Below are positions 34,961 through 44,141 of a stretch of DNA of 64,000 bases, in pieces. Origin of the DNA: Panacagrimonas sp963975245 (lineage in GTDB: Bacteria; Pseudomonadota; Gammaproteobacteria; Nevskiales; Nevskiaceae); the NCBI GenBank assembly GCA_963975245.1, contig CAXBFJ010000014.1, forward strand, positions 17,771 to 81,770, given 5' to 3'. The translations under genes and the position numbers were made by a program. Position 1 is the stretch's first letter; each line of letters begins with the position of its first letter. The notes under the pieces are model-generated. The model was not told the origin of the DNA. It ran no database searches and worked only from the letters and a program-made list of their open reading frames with translations.

Positions 34961-35067
34961 GACGACAAGTGTGCCCCAGCTTGATGCCGTTCGGCGCGTC
35001 GTCTCACATGAAGACGCGTTAAGGCTGGCACAATTGCTTCAAACCTGAATAACGTCTTTCGACCCAC

Positions 35068-38000
35068 GTGAAGCGCGCGCGCATCGCCATTCTGCTGCTG
35101 TTGCTGCTCCTGCCACGGACCTCGATGGCCCTGGAGCTGAGCGAGGAAGAGCGCGACTGGATAGCCAGTCATCCGACCCTGAGTCTGGGGATCAACCCGG
35201 ACTATGCGCCAATTGAATTCATTGACGACCTCGGTCGCTACAGTGGCCTGGTCGCCGATTACGTGGCACTGATTTCCGATCGCCTGGGCATGGAGCTGCA
35301 ACCGCGCAAGGGCGCGAACTGGCGCGAGACCTATGCATTGGCGCTGCGCGGCACCATTGATGTCATTGCTTCGGGTGTCCAGACCAAGGTACGAGACCAG
35401 GACTTCCTGTTTACCCCGGCCTACGCTGAAATTGCCTCGGTCGTCGTGGTCCGAAAGTCAGAAAAAGGGGTGCTCTCCGCAGACGATCTGGCAGGGCGCA
35501 CGTTGGCGTTGCTCACCGGGCACGCTGACAGTGCCCAGTTGCTCGATCAAATGCCGGGCGCCAAGGTTCTTTTCCTGGCAAGCACTCTGGAGGCTTTGGA
35601 AAGTGTCTCCAACGGTCAGGCAGATGCCGCTGTAGCGCCGCTGCCGGTGGTGGCCTGGCTGATCAGCAAGCACGGATTGAGCAACCTCAAGGTTGCCGGA
35701 AGCAACCCCGTGCCGCCGGCAAAGCTGCAATTCATGGTGCACAAGAGCCAGCCCACCCTGCGGGACTTGATCAACAAGGCCCTGGCTTCGATTGATGCGG
35801 ACGAGCACATGCGCATCCAGCAGCGCTGGTTCAACGTGGAATACGAACCCGGATTGGATCCGCGCGCGGTCGTGCGCAAGGCCATGCTGGCAGCGGTGCT
35901 GGTGGCACTCGTCATTGCACTGCTGGTCTGGTGGGGCATCAGGATGCAGCGCGAGATTCGTCTGCGCAAACAGGCCGAAGCCGAAGCGCAGCGAATCACA
36001 CAGAGCCTGCAGGAACATCAGCTGGAACTGGAAAAGGCGAATCAGCGTCTGCGTGATATGACTGATTCCATGACAGGCGCGGTGTTTCGTATCCGGGCTG
36101 TACCCGGCGAGGCACCCGAGGTTGAATTTGCCAGCGGACAGTTACTGCATGAGCTGGGCATGGAATTCGGCAGTATCACCGGGACAATGGATGCCGGCTT
36201 CTTCAAGACGTTTGATCCGGAATCCAGACCGCAGATTGAACGTGCGGTGCTCAGCAGCTTGCAGACGCTTGAACACTGGGAAGGCGTGTACAAGGTTGAT
36301 ACGCCGGATGGTCGGGATATGTGGGTGCGAACCGACCTCGTTCCTCGCCGGGAGCCAGACGGCGTCGTTGTTGCCACGGGTTACAGCGTGGATGTCACGC
36401 AAAGCCGGGCCGCAGAGCGGGCCCTGGAGGACATGCGCGAAGAAATGCAGCGCGCGCTGTCGGCGACCTCCATGCAATTGCGCGGCGTGCTTGAAAATTC
36501 ACCCGGCGCGATCTGGGCCTGTAATCGTGACGGCGTGTATCTGCTGGCCAATGATGCGTTTCGCCGCATATTCGAGTTGGGAGCCAAAGACATCACAGGG
36601 CACAAGGTTGAGGAGTTTTTCAGCGCGGCCCTGCTGGAGTCGTTTCAAGCCAGCGACCAGAAAGTTCTGGAAACGCGGCGCAGTACCAGTTCGGTCGAGG
36701 TAATGAAGCAGGCCGGTGGTGCGCGCCACATTCTGATGGTGAAATTCCCCCTGATCAGCGATCACCAGATCATTGCCATTGGAGGCATTGGTCTGGACAT
36801 CACCGAACAGATGCGCCTGCAAGATGAACTCCAGCGCCTGAATGCCAACCTCGAACTTCGCGTTGATAGCCGCACGCGAGAGCTCAAGGCCACACTGGAT
36901 GAGCTGGCAACTGCGCGTGAAGTGGCGGAATCAGCCGCCAGTGCAAAGGGCGAATTCCTGGCCCGGATGAGCCACGAGATTCGCACGCCGATGAATGCAA
37001 TCATCGGGCTGTCACATCTTGGGCTCAAGAGCGAGGACCCGAGTCGGCAGCATGACTATCTGGGCAAGATCAACACTGCCGGGCAGTCCCTGCTGGGCCT
37101 GATCAATGACATTCTGGATTTTTCCAAGATCGAAGCGGGCAAGCTGGCTATTGAAGAAGCGGAGTTTGATCTGAATCCGGTGCTCGACAATCTCGCAACC
37201 ATCGTTGGCCAGCGGGCACACGAAAAGTTTCTCGAATTTCTGATTGAGCGACCGCATCAATTACCGCGTCTGGTTGGCGACCCTCTGCGGCTCGGTCAGG
37301 TGCTGATCAACCTGGCCAACAATGCGGTCAAATTTACCGACAAGGGTGAGGTCCATGTCCTGGTCGAATTGGAACCGCGTAGCGGCGATCGGGTGCTCCT
37401 GCGCACACGCGTTCGCGACACGGGTATCGGGTTGAATGCCGAGCAGATCTCAAGATTGTTCCAGTCGTTCGAACAGGCTGACGCGTCCACCACGCGACGT
37501 CACGGTGGCACTGGATTGGGTCTGGCCATTTGCAAGCAGTTGGTCGAGCTGATGGGCGGAGAAATTGGCGTTGAGAGCGTTCCCGGCCAGGGCAGCACGT
37601 TCTGGTTCACCGTGCCTTTGAAAATTCTGCAGGAGCGCCGTAGCACCGGAAAAGTGGTGCCCCCCTCGCTACAGAATTTGCGCGTGCTGGTGGTGGACGA
37701 CAGCCGTACCGTTCGCCAGGTCAGTTCCCGTTACCTTGAAGCGTTTGGATTCCAGACTGACATGGCGGGAACCGGAGAAGAGGCGCTGGCGGTGCTGCGA
37801 GATGCCTCGCGATCTCCTGAAAAGAATTTCGATCTGGTCCTGATGGACTGGAAGATGCCGGACATGGATGGCGTGCGCTGTTCAACGGAAGTGCGCAACA
37901 TGGAATTTCCGCACGGAGACCCGCGCATCATCATGGTGTCGTCGTATTCACGAGAGGAGTTGGGCAAGCTGCTCGACGGGCAGAAGATCGATGCCTATCT

Positions 38001-39186
38001 GGTGAAACCTGTGAATCCCTCCATGTTGTTCGAGGGCATCCTGGTTGCATTCGGACTCAAGACGGCCGCCGAACCCGGTAAGCCCGGTCAGGCTGAAGCA
38101 GATGCCGCGCGTGGACTGGCGGGTTTGAAAGTGCTGGTGGTTGAAGATCACCCGATGAACCAGCAGATTGCACGAGAGGTTCTGGAAGGTGCTGGCATCA
38201 TCGTCGACATGGCAGGCAATGGCGCAGAAGGTTTGCGCAGGGTTCAGGTCGCCAGCTATGACCTGGTCCTGATGGATGTCCAGATGCCGATCATGGACGG
38301 GCTCGAAGCCACCCGGAAGATTCGCGAGATGGATCGCTTTGCGTCGCTGCCGATCATCGCCATGACGGCCAATGCCATGGATCAGGACCGCAAGAGCACT
38401 CAGGAGGCTGGCATGAATGCGCACGTTGCCAAGCCCATCAACGTATTCGAACTGTTCTCCACCATCAGGGAGTTGAGCGGTCGGACGGTGGACGATGGTG
38501 CGACAGATGATCGACGCTCGGAGCCATCCAAGTGGCGGGCCAAGAGCAGTGAGAAGATTGATCTTCCCCGAATCAAGAATCTCGACTCGCGAACCGGCTT
38601 GCGCCGCGCCCAGAACGATTTCTCCCGCTATAGAAGACTGCTCGAGATGTTTGTCAGTAGCGAACAGGATGCTGTGGAACGAATCGAGAACAGCTTGCAG
38701 GCGGGCGATACCGAAGCAGCGATTCGACATGCGCACTCCCTCAAGGGGGTGGCGGCCATGGTAGGTGCAGATGAGCTTGCTAAATGTGCTGGGGACATGG
38801 AGCAACGCATTCGTCAGGAACAATCTGATGTCGAGTCCCTGGATGTGTTTCGCAAGACAATCGATGAGGTTTGTTTGCCGCTGGCTGCCTGGTTGCAGGG
38901 CAGTGCGGAAGGACACAAACCAGCAGCCGATGGTGAACTAAAATCGGCTTCATCTGACGAAGAAAAGTTGCCCGAGTTGCTCGAGATGTTGAGCCAGCAG
39001 TTGGCGGCAGATGACACGGCCGCAGCCGATACAATTGAAAAAGTGTCGCGTGCCATGTCGGATCACCCTGGCCGAGGGCAGGTGCCCAGGCTGCGGCGTG
39101 CGATTCAGGCGTATGATTTTGCAGGTGCGATGGACGCCCTGTCAGCAATACGAAGCGCGGCAGAAAATACTCAGGAGAAGCCTTAG
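35068..39186 (+). CDS. BvgS-like unorthodox hybrid histidine kinase with periplasmic solute-binding sensor
   Basis: A protein of 1372 residues from a GTG; the signal peptide is MKRARIAILLLLLLLPRTSMA. Domains in order: one periplasmic SBP_bac_3 sensor (about 25-265), transmembrane helix (about 272-292), coiled coil, two PAS-like domains (about 335-620), HisKA with His636 in MSHEIRTPMNA, HATPase with GTGLGLAICKQLV, REC1 with Asp927 (LMDWKMP), REC2 with Asp1070 (LMDVQMP), and Hpt with His1223 (HSLKG). It probably senses a small solute such as an amino acid and drives a His-Asp-His-Asp relay. The HD-GYP regulator two bases downstream is the likely output. Confidence 0.93.
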   Translation: MKRARIAILLLLLLLPRTSMALELSEEERDWIASHPTLSLGINPDYAPIEFIDDLGRYSGLVADYVALISDRLGMELQPRKGANWRETYALALRGTIDVIASGVQTKVRDQDFLFTPAYAEIASVVVVRKSEKGVLSADDLAGRTLALLTGHADSAQLLDQMPGAKVLFLASTLEALESVSNGQADAAVAPLPVVAWLISKHGLSNLKVAGSNPVPPAKLQFMVHKSQPTLRDLINKALASIDADEHMRIQQRWFNVEYEPGLDPRAVVRKAMLAAVLVALVIALLVWWGIRMQREIRLRKQAEAEAQRITQSLQEHQLELEKANQRLRDMTDSMTGAVFRIRAVPGEAPEVEFASGQLLHELGMEFGSITGTMDAGFFKTFDPESRPQIERAVLSSLQTLEHWEGVYKVDTPDGRDMWVRTDLVPRREPDGVVVATGYSVDVTQSRAAERALEDMREEMQRALSATSMQLRGVLENSPGAIWACNRDGVYLLANDAFRRIFELGAKDITGHKVEEFFSAALLESFQASDQKVLETRRSTSSVEVMKQAGGARHILMVKFPLISDHQIIAIGGIGLDITEQMRLQDELQRLNANLELRVDSRTRELKATLDELATAREVAESAASAKGEFLARMSHEIRTPMNAIIGLSHLGLKSEDPSRQHDYLGKINTAGQSLLGLINDILDFSKIEAGKLAIEEAEFDLNPVLDNLATIVGQRAHEKFLEFLIERPHQLPRLVGDPLRLGQVLINLANNAVKFTDKGEVHVLVELEPRSGDRVLLRTRVRDTGIGLNAEQISRLFQSFEQADASTTRRHGGTGLGLAICKQLVELMGGEIGVESVPGQGSTFWFTVPLKILQERRSTGKVVPPSLQNLRVLVVDDSRTVRQVSSRYLEAFGFQTDMAGTGEEALAVLRDASRSPEKNFDLVLMDWKMPDMDGVRCSTEVRNMEFPHGDPRIIMVSSYSREELGKLLDGQKIDAYLVKPVNPSMLFEGILVAFGLKTAAEPGKPGQAEADAARGLAGLKVLVVEDHPMNQQIAREVLEGAGIIVDMAGNGAEGLRRVQVASYDLVLMDVQMPIMDGLEATRKIREMDRFASLPIIAMTANAMDQDRKSTQEAGMNAHVAKPINVFELFSTIRELSGRTVDDGATDDRRSEPSKWRAKSSEKIDLPRIKNLDSRTGLRRAQNDFSRYRRLLEMFVSSEQDAVERIENSLQAGDTEAAIRHAHSLKGVAAMVGADELAKCAGDMEQRIRQEQSDVESLDVFRKTIDEVCLPLAAWLQGSAEGHKPAADGELKSASSDEEKLPELLEMLSQQLAADDTAAADTIEKVSRAMSDHPGRGQVPRLRRAIQAYDFAGAMDALSAIRSAAENTQEKP

Positions 39187-39188
39187 CA

Positions 39189-40256
39189 ATGGCGGCAAAT
39201 TTAGACAGCCAGGAAGAAGTTGCAGCAGGTTCCGGTGGGGGGATCCTCGTCGTTGACGATATTGCGCAGAACATCGAAGTGCTGGCCGGCATTCTGCGTT
39301 CCAAGTACCGTGTCCGCGCCGCAACCAGCGGTGCAAGAGCGCTCGAAATCGCCATGGGCGATCCGGCGCCGGAGTTGATTCTGCTCGACGTCATGATGCC
39401 GGACATGAATGGTCTGGAAGTGTGCCGCCGATTGAAGGCGCATCCGCGGACGCGCGATATTCCCGTCATCTTTGTCACTGCCATGAGCGAGATCGATGAC
39501 GAAACCGAAGGCTTTGCGGCGGGTTGCGTTGATTACCTGTCCAAGCCGGTCAGCCCGCCCTTGGTGTTGGCCAGGGTCAAGACCCATCTGGCGCTGCACG
39601 ACCAGAATCTGGAACTGGAACGCAAAGTGCGCGAGCGCACCGCTGAGGTTGAACGCACGCGTCTGGCCGTGATTCGTTGTCTGGGCAAAGCCTCGGAGTT
39701 CAAGGACGACAATACCGGGCTGCATGTCATTCGCATGAGTCAGTATTCCTACACGCTGGGCCGCGCCATTGGTATGAGCGAGCCTGAGGCACAGATGCTC
39801 ATGCTCGCTTCACCGATGCATGACATTGGCAAGATCGGCGTGCCGGATCACATCTTGCGCAAGCCGGGGAAACTGGATGCCGACGAATGGCAGATGATGA
39901 TGCGCCATGTTGAATTCGGTGGACAGATTCTGGGCGAACAGGATTCGGAGTTGCTGGTCATGGCCAAGACCATCGCCATGACGCACCATGAAAAATGGGA
40001 TGGCAGCGGCTATCCTCTGGGGACCGCGGGCGAAGATATTCCGCTAGTGGGCCGGATCACGGCACTGGCAGATGTGTTTGATGCCCTGACCAGTGAAAGG
40101 CCCTACAAGAAAGCCTGGAGCGTAGAAAAAACACTTGATCTGATTCACAGCGAGCGCGGCAAGCACTTTGATCCCGCGCTGGTCGACAAGCTGGACGAAG
40201 TCCTGCCTGAATTCGAAGCCATCCGTGCGGAGTATGCTGAAAAGCTGATGCTCTAG
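39189..40256 (+). CDS. Response regulator with HD-GYP domain (c-di-GMP phosphodiesterase)
   Basis: A protein of 355 residues. The receiver domain has the acidic pair VVDD, the phosphoacceptor Asp67 in LLDVMMPDM, and Lys119 in YLSKPV. A coiled-coil linker (about 140-165) leads to the HD-GYP domain, with HD at 211-212 (MHDIGKIGVPD) and HHEKWDGSGYPLG at 266-278. All metal ligands I can identify are present, so it should hydrolyse cyclic di-GMP to GMP. It starts two bases after the hybrid kinase stop, so they form a pair. A terminator follows at 40276-40294. Confidence 0.95.
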   Translation: MAANLDSQEEVAAGSGGGILVVDDIAQNIEVLAGILRSKYRVRAATSGARALEIAMGDPAPELILLDVMMPDMNGLEVCRRLKAHPRTRDIPVIFVTAMSEIDDETEGFAAGCVDYLSKPVSPPLVLARVKTHLALHDQNLELERKVRERTAEVERTRLAVIRCLGKASEFKDDNTGLHVIRMSQYSYTLGRAIGMSEPEAQMLMLASPMHDIGKIGVPDHILRKPGKLDADEWQMMMRHVEFGGQILGEQDSELLVMAKTIAMTHHEKWDGSGYPLGTAGEDIPLVGRITALADVFDALTSERPYKKAWSVEKTLDLIHSERGKHFDPALVDKLDEVLPEFEAIRAEYAEKLML

Positions 40257-40275
40257 GGTGGTGGCCCGCAGCGTG

Positions 40276-40294
40276 ATCGGTCACACCGATTTTT
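40276..40294 (+). terminator. Rho-independent terminator after the HD-GYP gene
   Basis: ATCGGT (40276-40281), loop CAC, ACCGAT (40285-40290), then TTTT. The 6-bp stem is short but well formed, and it lies 20 bases after the stop codon. Confidence 0.65.
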
Positions 40295-40315
40295 AACTCA
40301 TTGAACAAATAGAAC

Positions 40316-41311
40316 ATGGAAAAATTCAGAGCAATTCGCGTACACCAAATTGAAAAGCGCCTGGAACACAAGATCGAAACCCTTACCCTGGATGATCTGA
40401 CCCCTGGGGATGTGGTTGTTCGCGTCGCTTACTCCTGCCTCAATTTCAAGGATGCACTGGCGGTCACGGGCAAGAGTCGCATCATGCGCAAGATGCCGCT
40501 CGTCGCTGGCATCGATTTCTCCGGGGTCGTGGAATCAAGCAGTGATCCTGCCTACAAGCCGGGCGACGAAGTTCTGGTCACAGGCTGCAATGCGGGCGAA
40601 CTGCTGGACGGTGGCTTGTCGCAGATAGCCCGCGTTCCGGCGTCTGCGGTAGTTCCGCTTCCCAAGGGTCTGAGTCTGATGGAGGCCATGGCACTGGGCA
40701 CAGCGGGATTCACTGCCGCCATGGCCCTGCGCCGCATGCTGGAGAATCATCAGTCGCCGGAAATGGGGCCTATCGTGGTCACAGGCCCGACCGGTGGCGT
40801 GGGTTCGGTGGCAATCCAATTGTTCAAGCGCGCTGGATTTGAGGTTTCGGCCCTGACCGGAAAGAAATCCGAAGCAGAGGCTTATCTGAAAATGCTCGGC
40901 GCCGATGAAGTCCTGGATCGGCACGAATTGGACATGGGCAGCAAGCCCATGGAAGCCGCTCGTTTTGGCGGCGCGGTCGACAATCTCGGCGGTGAAACCC
41001 TGGCCGGTCTGACCCGCGTCGTAAAGCCCTGGGGCAACATCGGCAGCATTGGTCTTGCGCAGGGCTTTGAGCTCAAGACCACCGTCATGCCGTTCATTCT
41101 TCGCGGCGTTTCCTTGCTCGGCATTCATTCTGTAGAAGTGCCGCGCGCCTGGCGTCTGGATATCTGGGACAAGCTGGCCGGCGACTGGAAGCCGAAGAAC
41201 CTGCAGGACATCGTGCGGCGCACGATCAGCCTTGATGAAGTTCCTGCAGCCTGCGAGGAGCTGATGGCCGCCAGTGTCCAGGGCCGCTACGTCGTGAAGA
41301 TCGGCGACTAG
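40316..41311 (+). CDS. acuI: Acrylyl-CoA reductase-like MDR oxidoreductase (YhdH/AcuI family)
   Basis: A protein of 331 residues. The N-terminal catalytic domain has SCLNFKDALAVTGKSR and PLVAGIDFSGVV, and the Rossmann domain has VVTGPTGGVGSVAIQLFKRAG for NADPH binding. The C-terminal GIHSVEVPRAWRLDIW segment is typical of YhdH/AcuI. Family members reduce acrylyl-CoA to propionyl-CoA. It lies alone between the HD-GYP gene and convergent aguA, 16 bases from the latter, and no propionate genes are adjacent. The symbol is by family and not tested. Confidence 0.9.
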   Translation: MEKFRAIRVHQIEKRLEHKIETLTLDDLTPGDVVVRVAYSCLNFKDALAVTGKSRIMRKMPLVAGIDFSGVVESSSDPAYKPGDEVLVTGCNAGELLDGGLSQIARVPASAVVPLPKGLSLMEAMALGTAGFTAAMALRRMLENHQSPEMGPIVVTGPTGGVGSVAIQLFKRAGFEVSALTGKKSEAEAYLKMLGADEVLDRHELDMGSKPMEAARFGGAVDNLGGETLAGLTRVVKPWGNIGSIGLAQGFELKTTVMPFILRGVSLLGIHSVEVPRAWRLDIWDKLAGDWKPKNLQDIVRRTISLDEVPAACEELMAASVQGRYVVKIGD

Positions 41312-41327
41312 TTTCAGCAGGAACGTC

Positions 41328-42347
41328 TTAGGCAGCGGCAGCCGGTATCTGCATGCTCACGCAGTGCAGGCTGCCGTACTGCAGGATCAGGGCGCGACAA
41401 TTCACGCCAATGATTTCGCGGTCCGGGAAGCAGGGACGCAGGCAATCCAGGGCCTGCGTGTCCTCGGCCTCGCCATATGCCGGCACCAGGACAGCACCGT
41501 TGATGATAAGAAAATTGGCATAACCCGCCGGTAGACGCTTGCCGTCCTCATCATGAATGGCAGAGGGCAATGGCAGCGGAAAAAGGCGATAGGGTGTGCC
41601 ATCGGCTCGACGCAGCGCTTGCAGCTCCTGCTCCATGTTCGCGAGATCTTCGAAGTGCGGATCGTTTTTGTCCGAGCAGGCCTGGTAGGCGATGGTTCGT
41701 TCATCGCAAAAGCGCGCAAGGGTATCGATATGGCCGTCCGTGTCGTCGCCCTGCAAGTCGCCATGTTTGAGCCAAAGGATGCGTTCGACGCCCAGTTTCC
41801 GACTTAGCAGCTGCTCAATGTCCGCACGTTGCAGCTGCGGATTTCGGGTGGGTGCCAGCAGGCAACGTTCGGTGGTCAGCAGAGCGCCGCAACCGTCCAC
41901 CTCAATCCCGCCACCTTCCAGAACAAAATCCACAGACTCCACAGGCGCAGAAAGCGCACCCATGAGCTTGAGTTTGCGAGTGATGAGGTTGTCGTTCTGA
42001 AATTCGAACTTGCCGCCCCAGGCATTGAACTGAAAATCCAGATGCACGGGTTGTTCATCGCGAAGCACAGTAATGGGGCCATGATCGCGAACCCAGACGT
42101 CGTCGGACGCCACGGAGTGAATACGGATGCGCCCGGTATCGGCGCCAGCAGCTTCCAGCTTCGGCAAAAGACTTTCCGACCCATCAGCGCAGTTGATCCA
42201 GACTGCCTCGAAACGCGAAATCTGCGTGGCGATATTCAGGAAGCAGGCTTCGACTTGATCGAAGTGCTTTGCAAAATCACCGTCTTGTCTGGGCCAGGTC
42301 AGCATGACCGCGGCTTGGGGTGTCCATTCGGGGGGAAGAAAATTCAT
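41328..42347 (-). CDS. aguA: Agmatine deiminase
   Basis: The start is the ATG at 42347 (MNFLPPEWTPQAAVMLTWP); a longer reading frame upstream crosses a terminator and was not used. The product is 339 residues. VLEGGGIEVDG and the substrate-guanidine segments (VWVRDHGPITV, GDDTDGHID) match the family, and GSLHCVSMQIP at the C-terminus holds the catalytic Cys329. It converts agmatine to N-carbamoylputrescine. In relatives aguB is often next to it; here no aguB is adjacent, and the nitrilase at 8954 belongs to another subfamily. It has little upstream space, because a terminator ends 20 bases before. Confidence 0.93.
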   Translation of the reverse strand: MNFLPPEWTPQAAVMLTWPRQDGDFAKHFDQVEACFLNIATQISRFEAVWINCADGSESLLPKLEAAGADTGRIRIHSVASDDVWVRDHGPITVLRDEQPVHLDFQFNAWGGKFEFQNDNLITRKLKLMGALSAPVESVDFVLEGGGIEVDGCGALLTTERCLLAPTRNPQLQRADIEQLLSRKLGVERILWLKHGDLQGDDTDGHIDTLARFCDERTIAYQACSDKNDPHFEDLANMEQELQALRRADGTPYRLFPLPLPSAIHDEDGKRLPAGYANFLIINGAVLVPAYGEAEDTQALDCLRPCFPDREIIGVNCRALILQYGSLHCVSMQIPAAAA

Positions 42348-42367
42348 TTCGATAAGCTCAATAAAAA

Positions 42368-42397
42368 GGCCCTGGAAACGAATACGTTCCCAGGGCC
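42368..42397 (-). terminator. Strong terminator downstream of the small secreted protein gene
   Basis: Read on the minus strand, GGCCCTGGGAACG and CGTTTCCAGGGCC pair with one mismatch over a short loop, followed by TTTTTATT. It ends transcription of the gene at 42421-42786 just before the aguA start, so aguA probably has its own weak promoter or depends on readthrough. Confidence 0.85.
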
Positions 42398-42420
42398 AGA
42401 AATTAGTACCCGTACTTGAG

Positions 42421-42786
42421 TCAGCGCGGCCCGCCGGCCAAACCGTCCCGCACGGCGATCGGTGCTGGGTTATCCGCCTGCACGGCGTCAACGACATGGT
42501 CGTACTCAAAGAAGACCGAGAACCCAGGGTAATCCCAGCGGGTGATTGGTGGTTGCTGGCGTGATCCGCCGCCTACTGCGGGATGGCGAACCTGAGGTGT
42601 GCCGAAGGCGCGCGAGACACTGGCCTTGTTCATTCCCTTGGCCGGCATGGAGATGCTGCCCGCATCGCCAATCTGGCTGGTGGCAGGGCCGGAAGCCTGA
42701 GTGATCACGACCACTTCCTGATCCTGAGCCGCGACAAACATGGGGCTGAGTGCAAGAGCTGTAGCGAGAGTTTTGATCAGGCGCAT
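42421..42786 (-). CDS. Small secreted protein, function unknown
   Basis: A protein of 121 residues. An N-terminal signal peptide (MRLIKTLATALALSPMFVAA, cut near AQA/AAQ) is followed by a low-complexity part with QASGPATSQIGDAGS and then PITRWDYPGFSVFFEYDHVVDAV. That last segment is a short beta hairpin I recall from small SmpA/OmlA-like or phosphodiesterase-annotated proteins of gammaproteobacteria, in which a Trp-Asp-Tyr motif precedes a strand and a turn. I cannot give a role. It has its own terminator and an RBS-like GGTACC-free leader, so it is probably a monocistronic gene. Confidence 0.75.
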   Translation of the reverse strand: MRLIKTLATALALSPMFVAAQDQEVVVITQASGPATSQIGDAGSISMPAKGMNKASVSRAFGTPQVRHPAVGGGSRQQPPITRWDYPGFSVFFEYDHVVDAVQADNPAPIAVRDGLAGGPR

Positions 42787-42860
42787 GGCAGGGTACCTCT
42801 ATGGATCAGTTCGCAGAATAACACCGGCGGCAGGTGCGGCGCAGCTATCAGAATCGGGCC

Positions 42861-44033
42861 TCATTCGCCCTTCTCCAGGTCGTTGATCAGGGCCGCGAGA
42901 AATCGTCCGGCTTCGGCTCCTGTGACCGCGCGATGATCAAATGTCAGTGAAACCGGCAGGACCGCGGAAACCGCGGAACGGCCATCAATCACGACCACGT
43001 CGTCCCGAACGCCACCGGCAGCGACGATGGCGACGGTGGGCGGAATGATGACCGGTGTCGCATAGCGCCCACCAAAGCGACCGAAATTGGAAAGCGTCAG
43101 CGTGTAGCCACGCAGCTCTTCCAAGGGAATCCGCCGCTCCCGGGCATCGGCTTTCATCTTGTCCAAACCCAGCCGCAGTGACTTCGGATCGCGTGCTGCA
43201 ACATCCTGCAGCACGCAGACGAACAATCCGTCCGGGGTGTCCACTGCGATCCCCAGATGAATCTTGTCGAGCAATCTTCGGCCCACTTCCACATGGTCGA
43301 ACCAGGCATTCAATGCAGGTTCTTCTTTCACGCCCGCCGTGATCGCACGGATCAGGCGGCAACTGACGTCCTGCTTACCAGGCCAGGCATGCAGCCGGGC
43401 ATCGTCCATCAGCGTAGTGGGCATGATCTCGTCCCGCGACTGACTCATGCTGTTGGCCATGGCCTTGCGTGGGCCCTTCAATTTTTCGATGGGGCCGACT
43501 TCACTCAAAATTTTGTGAACGCGCTGCACATCCGCGGCGGTAATCAGGCCGTCGGGGCCAGTTGGCGTAATGATAGTCAGGTCTACATTGAGCCGGCGGG
43601 CCAGTGCCCTAACTGCGGGTGCTGCCTTGAGGCCCGACTCACCGGCGATGCGGGCAGCCTGTTCTCGCTGCACATTGTCGGTCTGTGTCATGGCGCCAAC
43701 GACGACGCCGGTATCGCGGATGGCTTTGTCTTCGTGATCAGCCTGATCCTCAGCAAGCGTCGGTGACGGCGTGGCAGTCTTTATCGGCACGGATGCCTCT
43801 GAGGCCTCGAAGGTGACTAGCGCGGCGCCGACGCAAACGGTTTCGCCCACCTTGGCGTGCAGCGTTCTGATCACACCTGCCTGGGGGCTGGGTACATCGA
43901 CCACCGCCTTGTCGGTCTCGATGCTTGCCAGTGTTTCATCGGCGCAAACCGAATCTCCCACGGCCACTTTCCATTCAATGATCTCGGCTTCCTGCAAACC
44001 CTCGCCCAGATCCGGCAGCCTGAAAATGCTCAT
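42861..44033 (-). CDS. Dihydrolipoamide acyltransferase E2 of a 2-oxoacid dehydrogenase complex
   Basis: A protein of 390 residues. One lipoyl domain (residues 1-75) carries the lipoylated Lys42 in SIETDKAVVDVPSP. A linker and a peripheral-subunit-binding domain (about 136-170, RALARRLNVDLTI) follow, then the catalytic domain (from about 185). The active-site region is TFDHRAVTGAEA: the usual HRxxDG reads HRAVTG, so the catalytic-site Asp is replaced by Thr. Similar forms may exist in related gammaproteobacteria, and activity is likely kept. It works with the E1 subunits encoded upstream; E3 is not in the window. The substrate may be branched-chain 2-oxoacids or pyruvate. Confidence 0.92.
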   Translation of the reverse strand: MSIFRLPDLGEGLQEAEIIEWKVAVGDSVCADETLASIETDKAVVDVPSPQAGVIRTLHAKVGETVCVGAALVTFEASEASVPIKTATPSPTLAEDQADHEDKAIRDTGVVVGAMTQTDNVQREQAARIAGESGLKAAPAVRALARRLNVDLTIITPTGPDGLITAADVQRVHKILSEVGPIEKLKGPRKAMANSMSQSRDEIMPTTLMDDARLHAWPGKQDVSCRLIRAITAGVKEEPALNAWFDHVEVGRRLLDKIHLGIAVDTPDGLFVCVLQDVAARDPKSLRLGLDKMKADARERRIPLEELRGYTLTLSNFGRFGGRYATPVIIPPTVAIVAAGGVRDDVVVIDGRSAVSAVLPVSLTFDHRAVTGAEAGRFLAALINDLEKGE

Positions 44034-44141
44034 AAGGCATCACCTCCCGCAGCACAGGTAACAGCTTTGTGGCGCATTGCTTCTTGCCACAAGGCTGCAC
44101 CTGCTTTGCCTGCGCTGCAAGAGGTGTTGCTCAGCGGAATG

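Noticed and set aside
37948..38916. Minus-strand open frame of 322 codons under the hybrid kinase
   Set aside because: It covers the second receiver and Hpt domain regions on the opposite strand and has no family features.
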